In this document: positions 11,985 to 20,921 of the stretch, one piece after another
Layout of the letters: each line of letters starts with the position of its first letter
Position numbering within the stretch: position 1 is the stretch's first letter
Assembly: GCA_027924585.1 (NCBI GenBank)
Contig: BSBM01000461.1
Span: forward strand, 11,237,001 to 11,301,000
Length of the DNA: 64,000 bases
Direction: 5' to 3'
Source: Larix kaempferi
Taxonomy: Eukaryota > Streptophyta > Pinopsida > Pinales > Pinaceae
Notes under the pieces: generated by a model
Database searches by the model: none
Seen by the model: only the letters and a program-made list of their open reading frames with translations
Told to the model about the DNA's origin: nothing
Position numbers and translations under genes: made by a program

Positions 11985-12310
11985 CTCGAAAGAGCATCCC
12001 AGGACTTTTATGAGCACATAGATCAACCCATCAGATCTCCAAGGATCTTTTACATGTGACCACCACAAATCCTCGAAAGAGCATCCAAGCTCAAACTATC
12101 GAATCTCCCAGGATCTTTTACATGTGGTTAGGAAAAACCTTAAAAGAGTGTCTTGCAATCTGGAAGATCTCTAAAGAGCATCCCAGGACTTTTACGAGCA
12201 CACATCTCAACCTATCGGATCTCCATGACTGATTACATGCCTCCTGTAGAAAAACCTCGAAAGAGTATCCGAGCTCAAACTATCGGATCTCCCGGGATTT
12301 TTTCTATGCT
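11985..12310 (-). repeat. 184-bp tandem duplication in Copia-B 3' region
   Basis: Two copies with a constant 184-bp offset: AGAGCATCCCAGGACTTTTA at 11991 and 12175, and CCTCGAAAGAG at 12071 and 12255. It lies between the polypurine tract and the RNase H end, so it belongs to the 3' untranslated part of Copia-B. Confidence 0.8.
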
Positions 12311-12329
12311 ACCTGCACAATCTGTCCAT

Positions 12330-12560
12330 GACCATGGAGTATCATCCTAATACTCATGATCATATTGATCATCATCATACAATACATCATCCTAATGCAC
12401 ATCATCATCACATGATTACCCTGATCATGTACATAGAATCATCCTGATGCCTATCATCTGAAGCATCATCTTGATGCTCATCAGTCATCACACATGATCA
12501 TCCTGATCATCATACATAGCAATAACCGGAGCATCGTCCTGATGCTCATCACACAGCACT
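12330..12560. repeat. ATCATCCTGATG-rich degenerate repeat
   Basis: Irregular iterations of ATCATCCTGATGCTCATC and CATGATCATCCTGATCATC in the 3' untranslated part of Copia-B. The same motif is carried into the copy inside Gypsy-C at 14481 onwards. Confidence 0.65.
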
Positions 12561-12654
12561 TACATCCATAGCCATGGGAAGGATCCTCCTACCACCATGC
12601 TTGGAATGGATCCTATAAATGTGTCCCATCACTTCTTCCTCGAAGTATCTTCTA

Positions 12655-13546
12655 TCTGAAGAACACCAAGCCTCTCTCTGAAGTACTTGAACTTCACTCT
12701 GGCTAGTGGTTTGGTCAATGCATCTGCAATCTACTCATTTGTTGCAACATACTGGAGCTTCACTGCTCCTCTTTGCACCATATCCCTGATATAGTGATAT
12801 TTGATCTCGATGTGCTTCGACCTGTCATGGAACACTGGGTTCTCTGACAAATTCACACAACTTTGGTTGTCACAATAGATACAGGTACCATCCAACTGGA
12901 GATCAAATAAATCAGACAATAACTTCCTTAGCCATACTGCCTCACAACTAGCCGAACAAGCTGCGACATACTCTGCTTTGGCTATACTCAGTGCTACACA
13001 AGATTGCTTCCCACGAAACTAAGAGATCACACTTGATCCCAAACTGAAGCAACACCCCGAAGTGCTCTTCCTATCTACAGCACTACCTACCCAATCGGAA
13101 TCAACATAACCCTCCAGGTTAAAATTTTGATTCACATCATACTTGAGCCAATAATCAATTGTACCCTTCAGGTACCTCAAAATATGCTTTACAACAATTA
13201 GGTGAACATGTCTAAGATCTATCAGAAACTGGCTAAAGGTGTTCACTGCAAAGCAAATATTTGGTCTCATGTTCGTTAGGTACATCAAGGACCCAATCAT
13301 CCGATGATACACCGTGACATCAATCGACTCTGATGAAGCATCACTCAATAGCTTCAGGTTCGATGCCATAGGTGTGGCCATGGCCTTGCAATCCATCATC
13401 CCGAACCACTTCAGGATCTCTACTGTATACTTCCCTTGTCCAAGGAAGATTCCATCTGCACTCTTTCACACCTCCATACCTAGAAAGTAATGCATCATGC
13501 CCAAGTCCTTCATCTCAAACTTGGCAGCAAGCTTCCTCTTCGTGTC
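12655..13546 (-). pseudogene. Copia-B RNase H and C-terminal reverse transcriptase
   Basis: Reads minus strand from 13546: TKRKLAAKFEMKDLG (end of the RT palm), then MATPMASNLKLLSD, YHRMIGSLMYLTNMRPNI, the RNase H start YVDSDWVGSAVDRKSTSG, KAEYVAACSAS, IYCDNQSC, HIEIKYHYIRDMV and LQYVATNE. A TAG ends the frame after VATNE, where functional Copia continues QIADxLTKPL; the codons after the stop still spell IADALTKPLARVKFKYF. A second TAG interrupts the segment after SVIS. The left part of the RT is 12.4 kb away at 25916 because Gypsy-C lies between. Confidence 0.9.
13542..13546. other. Target site duplication of Gypsy-C, left
   Basis: GTGTC here and again at 25911-25915. Removing Gypsy-C plus one copy restores the Copia-B RT frame across IFDTKRKLAA, which proves the boundaries. 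Confidence 0.95.
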
Positions 13547-14234
13547 CGTTGCTTGGTTTTTCAACCAAGCATGTGCAAGGATGCACCTACTAACTTGTAG
13601 TAGTAGTCTTCAAATTGAAAGCAAAAAAAACTATAAAATGATCTGAACCTAACATGTGCATATAACAATAAACTTGAAAATATTTAAGAACAAGAACAAG
13701 AAACAAAATAAAAAATGACTTTTGTATTGCAATACCTCAAATGGTGAGGATGTTTGGTGTTGAGCAAATCCAAGGTTGAGATGCTCCAAGCTCCAATGGT
13801 CTCTTCTCCAAGATTGCTACGATGGTCAAAGAACTCAAGAGAGATTTTGACAGCATGAGGATAGGATGATGGATGGATAGTGAGGAGCCCCTATCACCTT
13901 TTTATAGTTTTTGGTGATGGGGAATACCATTATGGTTTTGAGGAAACAAATGGTATTAACCAACATAGTTTAGGTCTCTTTTTCTCTCTTTTTCCTTTTT
14001 TGAATATTTTTTATATTTTTATTCCCTTTTAATATTTTTTGGGAATTTTGGACCCTTTTTGAGGGTTTTTTGTGTTTTTTGAGGAAAAATATATATTCTG
14101 AGGGGGAAAAAGGGATATTATGGTCTTTTTTGGTGATATTTTGATGGTTGTAGAGGCTCAAATGGTGGAAAAAGTGGACAAATGGGTCATGTGAATAGGG
14201 GAATGAGCTAGTGAGCACTTTTTGGGTGTTAACA
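13547..14234 (-). repeat. Gypsy-C 3' LTR
   Basis: 688 bp, from CGTTGCTTGG (T to C at the first base of an original TGTTGCTTGG) to GGGTGTTAACA. Matches 25233-25910. The TATA box reads TATAAAAAGG on the minus strand at 13897-13906. The open frame crossing this LTR is a chance frame. Confidence 0.95.
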
Positions 14235-14235
14235 G

Positions 14236-14246
14236 ATTGCCCCCTG
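14236..14246 (-). other. Gypsy-C polypurine tract
   Basis: Minus strand AGGGGGCAAT immediately before the 3' LTR. Confidence 0.75.
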
Positions 14247-14480
14247 ATGTGTGAGGGCAGGAGCTCATCATATGGCTGATAGAAATCATAGTTCTTTTGT
14301 CTTTTTTCTTGGGGTTTGGAGGAGAGAAGATGCCAGTTGGATACTGGAGCAATGGCCCCTTGGAAGCTGCAAAAACAAAAAATATTACATGGCCTCAATA
14401 TGAATGAGGAATAATCTCTAATAATGGACGAGGTGGGCATACCCATGCTCGTATCAAGACATATAACAATTAGTCCCAAC

Positions 14481-15092
14481 TCATCACACATGATCATCCT
14501 GATCATCATACATAGCAATAACCGGAGCATCATCCTGATGCTCATCACACAGTGCTTACATCCACAGCCATGGGAAGGATGCTCCTACCACCATGCTTGG
14601 AATGGATCCTAGAAATGTGTCCCATCACTTCTTCCTCGAAGTATCTTCTATCTGAAGAACACCAATCCTCTCTCTCAAGTACTCGAACTTCACTCTGGCT
14701 AGTGGTTTGGTCAACGCATCTGCAATCTACTCATTTGTTGCAACATACTGGAGCTTCACTACTCCTCTTTGCACCATATCCTTGATATAGTGATATTTGA
14801 TCTCGATGTGCTTCGACCTATCATGGAACACCAGGTTTTCTGACAAATTCATACAACTCTGGTTGTCACAATAGATACAGGTACCATCCAACTGGAGATC
14901 AAATAAATCAGATAGTAACTTCCTTAGCCATACTGCCTCACAACTAGCCGAACAAGTTGCGACATACTCTGCTTTGGCTATACTCAGTGCTACATAAGAT
15001 TGCTTCCCGCTAAACCAAAAGATCACACTTGATCCCAAACTGAAGCAACACCCTGAAGTGCTCTTCCTATCTGCAGTACTGCCTACCCGATT
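14481..15092 (-). pseudogene. Copia RNase H fragment carried inside Gypsy-C
   Basis: 612 bp about 95% identical by eye to 12485-13096 of Copia-B. It contains the RNase H motifs STADRKSTSG, KAEYVATCSAS, IYCDNQSC and HIEIKYHYIKDMV, and part of the 3' untranslated region. It has the same TAG after VATNE as Copia-B but lacks the second TAG (here FWFSGKQ). Both ends are abrupt: CATCACACATGATC on the left and CTACCCGAT on the right. No LTR, polypurine tract or target duplication surrounds it, so it was not inserted as an element. It was captured or copied as sequence. Confidence 0.9.
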
Positions 15093-17379
15093 TGATAATT
15101 TATGGTTGTCTCTGCATCTTGACCCAATTGATATTATAAGGTGAGGATGTGCATGCATAATAATCCTTATTTATGACTATGCGATGAGGATTTAAATGGA
15201 AGAGGATGTAGAGATATGTTATTTTTATACGTATTTTTGTGGTGAGTGTCGAAGAAAAATGTGGCAAGAAACCACATATGTTTGGAAGGACGGAGGGAGA
15301 TTACATGATCATGATCATGCCACCCATCAAATTGAAGGCAATTCCTGAGCCAAAAAATGTTTTTTTTTTAATTTTATTAATAACCATTGTGGTACTTTGG
15401 TCCAAATGTTTTTTCTAGCTCATTGTTTCTCCATATTGTGTGCCGAGTGCCACCTCTCTCTATCAATGCATAAATCAACCTCTGCTTGGTTTGTGGTTCT
15501 AGTTGCATGCCATTGAGTGTTGTTTAGAGTTGTCATGAGTCTGTGACATTCATGCAATAAATGAAGTCTTGTACAAGAGGACTCATCAAAGCGGCAATTT
15601 GAATTTCATTTTGATGAAAAACAAGTGGACATTAGTAGCCAGGTTCACATAGTTAGTAGGTACAATGTTTTAACCTTGTTTTGGGCCTTGTAGTGGTTCT
15701 CTATTGTTACAGCCATAGTCATTGACACTTTGTCACACCTTAGATCTCAGCCTTAAGTGACTCGGGATTTAGAGTCAAATACTAGTGGCTAGTACATCGT
15801 AGTAGTCAGTCATCACTCGTCACCTTGCAAAGCTAAGTAGTGAGTGCATGACATGAGTGAGTGAATGATTATAATTTGTGATATTTCCAATATGTTGAAT
15901 GACGAGTCAAATTTTAAAGCACGGGAATTTCAACATAGAAATTGAAATTTATATGGATGGGTGATTTCAAATGTTGCCCTTCTTTTGAAATGTTGATATC
16001 AATTATGTCCTTCCTATTGGAAGGGTAAAATTCAGATTTTAAATTTTTTTGAAGGGCAATTTTAACTTTACACTTCCAGGAAGGGCTAGAACCCTTTGGA
16101 AGGGCAGGGAAGGGTTCAAATTTGAACATTGGTCCCAAGAAGGGGGACCTGAATAATACATAAAAAATCTGTCGATACATCATAATGGTCCAGAGAGGAC
16201 ACAATGATGGGACGTACTCATGATCGTGACATGATTGATCTCAATAACTGATACACTGGAACAAAGCAACAACCATTCTAAATAAGGTATCAGAAGGGTT
16301 GATGAACTGCTGAAACTGAAGGTGTCCAACATCTGTAGGGACTCAATGGCTGTGAGTCATCTCTGAGAAGTACATGTAACTATATACTGGGTTACATCTG
16401 AATACTGTTGCTAAGCGCAGCCCAGATATCTATAGGAAAATGTAACTGGTTGTTTTCTTAATTAAACTCCCAATTGTGGTAGAGTTAGGTGATATCCGGG
16501 GTTTTCAACGAATACCTGAAAGGATTGATACCCTGTACGAGTCTCAACGATGTGATCAAGGTGTTGAAGTCGAGCATGTGAGAAGCAATCATTTGGAGAG
16601 GCACTGAGGACTCCTTTCGAAATGATCCGTAGGCACTCATCACAAATGGTGATGAGTCCAAGGCACAAAGACCTCTAGGTCTCTCCTCTAGAATAAATTT
16701 GGTTGGCATCGACAGAGGGAGACCAACAACTATCAAGGAAATGATGTTTCCTTGATAGGAGTGCGAGGTGTACAACTGAAGTGTGATAGTACTGATGGTA
16801 GGACTGACATACTGTGGGGATGGGAAATAACTGGGGTCATAGAGTGGGTGGAATCAAACTTCCTTTGTTTAGAGCATGATGACATGGTTGACCTAGTATT
16901 GTAGGAAACTAACTTGTAGGTGCATGGATCATAGCTTTAAGGGCTGAAGTGTATGTATTGTAGATTGGGGTGACTCTAGGGGGACAAGCTGATGGGTGTT
17001 GTAGAGGGATTCTCAGGATGACATACTGTAGAATACTCTGAACAAAGGCGACCAAAATGGGGAGCTGTTATATGGTAGACATGATCTGTTGTGGCACCGA
17101 GAAGCACCATTGGGTCCTTCTTCATTGTTTTAATGAGATCCAAGAAGGGATAAAAGTGTGATCTGAAATGGTACTGTCCTGTGGATTTTGTGAGCCCAGG
17201 ACTGTTCATGCTCGTAAGTGTTTTCATTTTTTAGGGAGTCTGAAAACGATAAGAAGACTCTGTAGTGGTGGTGGAGTACTGTCCTGTGGATTTTACAAGC
17301 CCAAGACGTTGATTGCTCGTGGTTGCTTTCATTTTTTGAGAGTCTGGAAGCAGTAAGTAGACTACATTGGTGTTCTTTT
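15093..17379. other. Gypsy-C 3' region, unassigned
   Basis: About 2.3 kb inside Gypsy-C with no recognised coding motif. Short frames at 15914-16204, 16462-16775 and 16976-17227 do not look like RT, RNase H or integrase. A stretch near 15970-16150 repeats GAAGGGCA-like words irregularly. From about 17180 the phrase CTGTCCTGTGGATTTT recurs near 17277, indicating a partial duplication about 100 bp apart. Confidence 0.5.
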
Positions 17380-17530
17380 TCATAAGTTAGTCTCCAAGGC
17401 CCGAAAAAGCATAAAATGATGCAAATGGAGAACTCTTCTAGCCAATGTGACTAGAGTATTCCTTTTTTGTAATTAGTCTATAAGGTCCAGAAAAGGGGTA
17501 AACTTATACCAGGTAGATGCACTTTTAGAT
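17380..17530 (-). other. Conserved noncoding block of Gypsy-C
   Basis: Read on the minus strand, this matches Gypsy-D at about 50050-50210: TATAAGTTTACCCCTTTTCT, then TACTCTAGTCA, AGAAGAGTTCT, then CTTTTTCGGG and GAGACTAACTT. The block has no open frame in either element, so its preservation points to a cis-acting role or recent common origin. Confidence 0.7.
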
Positions 17531-17689
17531 ACGTTTAGCGAGCATGAAAGGAAGCAAGATTGCTCGACGATATTTTCATTGTTTTTAGGAGTCAGAACTG
17601 AGCTTAACAGAAACTCCCTAAGTGCCTTTTTCGTAAAAGGAATTGCTCGGCTTGAAAAAAGGGGTAAAACTATACCGAACAAAAAGGTG

Positions 17690-18670
17690 TTGATGAGAGT
17701 GAGAAATGGTCTCAAGCATCATCATGAGTGCGAAAAACTGAATCTGGTGACATAAAGAGTGTCAAAAATGGGCAACGACCGATGTGGCACGCGAACCGAG
17801 GCAGTGAGGGGGCATGTAAAAGTTGCCCAAAAAATCTGGGTGTGAGAACGAGAAATGATCTCAAGCATCATCACGAGTGCGAAAAATAGAATCCGGCAAT
17901 ATAAGACTCGTAAAAAATGGAGGACGATCGATATGGCACGCAAACCGAGGCAACGAGGGGGCATGTAAAAGATGCCCAAAAAATCTAGGCATGAGAGCGA
18001 GAAATGATCTCAAGCATCATCACGAGCGTGGAAAACTGAATCCGACAATATAAGACTCATAAAAAATGGAGGATGGTCGATGTGGCACGCAAATCGAGGT
18101 GATGGGTGGGCATGTAAAAGATACCCAAAAAATCTGGGTGTGAGAGCGAGAAATGATCTCAAGCATCATCATGAGCGCAAAAAAATGAATTCAGCGATAT
18201 AAGACTCGTAAAAAATGGAGGACGATCGATGTGACACGCAAACCAAGGCGACAAGGGGGGCATGTAAAAGATGCCCGAAAAATCTGGGTGTGAGAGCGAG
18301 AAATGATCTCAAGCATCATCACAAGTGTGGAAAACTGAATTCGGCGACATAAGACTCGTAAAAAATGGAGGACGTCCGATGTGGCACGCAAACCGAGGTG
18401 ATGAGGGGGCATGTAAAAGATACCCGAAAAATCTAGGCGTGAGAGTGATAAATGATCTCAAGCATCATCACGAGCATCGAAAACTAAATCCGGCAATATA
18501 AGACTCATAAAAAATGGAGGACAGGCGATGTGGCATGCAAATCGAGGCGACGAGGGGCGCATGTAAAAGATGCTCGAAAAATCTGGGCGTGAGAGCGAGA
18601 AATGATCTCAACCATCATTACGAGCGCGAAAACCTAAATCCAACGCTGCAAAGGGTGCGAAAAAATGGAG
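17690..18670. repeat. 149-bp tandem array, about 6.5 units
   Basis: The word GAGAAATGATCTCAAGC or a close variant begins at 17701, 17850, 17999, 18148, 18298, 18447 and 18597, a period of 149 to 150 bp. Each unit also holds AAAAAATGGAGGAC and GGGGGCATGTAAAAGATGCC. The last unit is truncated. It sits in the 3' noncoding part of Gypsy-C. Short frames inside are byproducts of the repetition. Confidence 0.95.
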
Positions 18671-19208
18671 GACAAATGACTCTGGAATGGTCAAAAGAAA
18701 AAACGAGTTTATAAAATGGCTAAAAATAAAGGTGAGACTACCAAGCCAAGGATGCAGTAGTGGGGAGAAATGATGACTCGTGGGGCGAAATACTATATGT
18801 ATCAAATCAACTCAAATATACAAGTGACATGTGAATTCAAAAATTGTTGAGATCACGAATGTGAAAAAGTGAGCAGGGTTAATGACCCACCCCCATGCGA
18901 TGTGTATGGGATTTGTGATTGTGGATCACATATGTGTTGGTTTGAACAATGGGGTCATTGAAATATTGAGATAGATGTGATGGGGAAGGTTCAAAATGAT
19001 TGATCATGCCCCCTATCCCAGGGTCAAGGTAATCTATTATGCCCCCTAACTTAGAGGTGTCAATGCGCTGCAGATGCTGTCTTAGAGAGGGATCAACAGG
19101 GCATTGACCAACTAATGGTGGGGGGGTATACCATGAGGCTGTAGGCCGTGGTGGTATACTGAAGTGATGATATGATGATGGGGGATTCCTCTTGTGGGGT
19201 GGATGCCC

Positions 19209-19757
19209 CTAGTATCTCTGATGAGAATTATGATGATGATGGGTAGGAAAGGTTTTGGGCCTGCCCCCATGTTGTGGACATGTGGTTTCCTCATCGATTT
19301 GAAAGGGTTGAACATGTGTGTCAAAGGGATTAGTGGAAGGGGTGGACCGGACAGAGGGGTTTCCAGTGGAAACCATGTAAATGGTGTTAATTTCTTCCAA
19401 GGAGGAAGATTTTGGGGGATATATTTCCTCAATAAGTGGTGGGGATATCTCTAGGTCAACGTTATTCAACTCATATAGTGCTGCTCTGTAATCTGGGAGA
19501 ACAGGGCAATGATGTGAATAATGGTCGTAGATGCCGCATATCGCACAAGGGTGGTTGGTACGCAACGATTTATCACGAGGCTGAGGGGACAATTCTAGTT
19601 TGACTACTGGAACATTGGTGTCGTCATCCAACATATTCATGTGTTCTTGAAGTGCTAGTAGTTGTGGACATAGATGGGTAGCGTGGCCAATATCGTCGCA
19701 CAAGGAGCACTTAGGGAGTACACGGGTTGGAGGATTCTTGGTTAATTTGGGAGTCAT
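19209..19757 (-). pseudogene. Gypsy-C downstream ORF with two zinc knuckles
   Basis: A 182-residue minus frame with two CCHC knuckles of the C-x2-C-x4-H-x4-C form: CSLCDDIGHATHLC at about residues 17-30 and CAICGIYDHYSHHC at about 71-84. The second is nearly the same as the knuckle of the gag at about 21440 (CSICGFYGHYRHNC), and both are preceded by LRTNHP. The rest is Pro/Ser-rich, with a His-rich C-terminal end. Knuckles bind nucleic acid in retroelement Gag. Here they lie after the protease, where RT would be expected. Whether this was one polyprotein with protease or a separate product is not clear. Confidence 0.75.
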
Positions 19758-19874
19758 TAGGGGGGTGCGAGTTGTAGGTGCAGCATTGTAGGTTGGTGTA
19801 CCTCTGCCCCCAATGTTGCGGGATTGAGGGGGGACATAACTAGATGTCGATGTAGTGCCCCCTGTTGGAATTGA

Positions 19875-20486
19875 TCAATTTTGGGGGTTCGAACCACTAG
19901 GTGGTGGGCGATTTTGGTGGTTTGGTATGCCAGGTGGTGGATGGTTTAACATATTCATAAGTTGTACGGGTTGTAGGACAACGGTTGGAGTCGGTGGGGG
20001 AGTTGGGGCAGGTAAGTACCATATAGGTATTCCCAACGTTAAACCTGGAAGGTTGAGTGTAGCCATTACTGGTGAGCTGACAACTCCTGAAAATGGAAAC
20101 AAGAATGGGATTGTGTGAATCGGTGTTGTTCCGATATGACTAAGCATGATGGGTTCCTGTGGCGGTGGTTGAGGTTGTTGAGGATGTTGTTGTTCGTTGT
20201 GCAATAAGGTGCACAAGTCGGATACTGCAGTTACCTGAAGAGGAGGTGGGATTGACGGGAATGAGGTGGTCATGGGAGTATCTGAATATATACCGAGTCC
20301 GACTGATGAGACGAAAGATGTTGGTGCACTAAGAATGGGTTGTTCGATCATGGGAAGAACATTCTCTGGTGTCGTGGGGGCATTAGGATCATAGTATGTA
20401 ATCTGGTCGATTTTAATTACACGTCCTTCATGGGGGAACATCATGATACGAAAAACTGAAGAAGTGACAGCTTTCATTTTGTACAT
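19875..20486 (-). pseudogene. Post-protease proline-rich segment of Gypsy-C
   Basis: 203-residue minus frame starting MYKMKAVTSSVFRIMMF, then PHEGRVIKIDQITYYDPN, then a long Pro/Gln/Thr-rich tract. The first 35 residues match the start of the Gypsy-D frame at 48548 (MKVVMSTIFRII, YEGRIMTIDQLNF), so this is the natural continuation of the protease domain. It is cut from the protease by a TGA where related elements have Arg (LLG-stop-SYMY). No RT motif follows the Pro-rich tract. Confidence 0.75.
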
Positions 20487-20492
20487 GTAGCT

Positions 20493-20864
20493 TCATCCCA
20501 GAAGGAGATTGTAATCAAGTTGGGCATTAATGACCTCTATATCTATGAGAACCAATTTTCCCCCAAGTTGTATGGGTACATTCACTAGCAAACCTTGAGG
20601 TTGAGCTGCATGGCCATCATATGCTCGTAATGCGGTAGTGGACGGTTGTAGTGTTGGGGATCCAAGTTTCTGCCATACGAAAGTCGACATGATGCAGGTA
20701 GAGGCCTCTTCATCGATTATGCATCGATCGACAACGAGGTTGAAAATGGAGACTGAAACTTGAAAAGATAGAGATGTAGGCATGTGAGGTTCAGCTTGTT
20801 CTAAGTCGAAAGCCATCATGTTAGAGTCGTTAGGATATATGGCACCAATGGCAGATAACAACAA
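20493..20864 (-). pseudogene. Gypsy-C retropepsin-like protease
   Basis: 123-residue minus frame. The aspartic protease signature is CIIDEEASTCIM at about residues 53-64 (usual form V-x-D-E-G-A-S; here Gly is replaced by Glu), followed by WQKLGSP, a flap-like stretch and LDYNLLLG at the end. The family cleaves the Gag polyprotein. Gypsy-D has the intact form VVDEGASVSVM with the same following LGSP. The Gly-to-Glu change in the active-site loop probably inactivates this copy. Confidence 0.8.
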
Positions 20865-20921
20865 CTTTCTCTATGCAGGACAGTTTTTTAAGATTTCAAG
20901 AACGGACATAGTAGCAGGGGA

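Noticed and set aside
13970-14548. 192-codon minus frame as a gene
   Set aside because: It lies across the Gypsy-C 3' LTR, and much of it is repeated in the other LTR near 25700. Low-complexity composition; chance frame.
14481-15092. A separate Copia element inserted in Gypsy-C
   Set aside because: No LTR, polypurine tract or target duplication; only part of RNase H and 3' untranslated sequence is present.
17690-18670. CRISPR-like array
   Set aside because: The whole 149-bp unit repeats, with no unique spacers, inside a plant retrotransposon.
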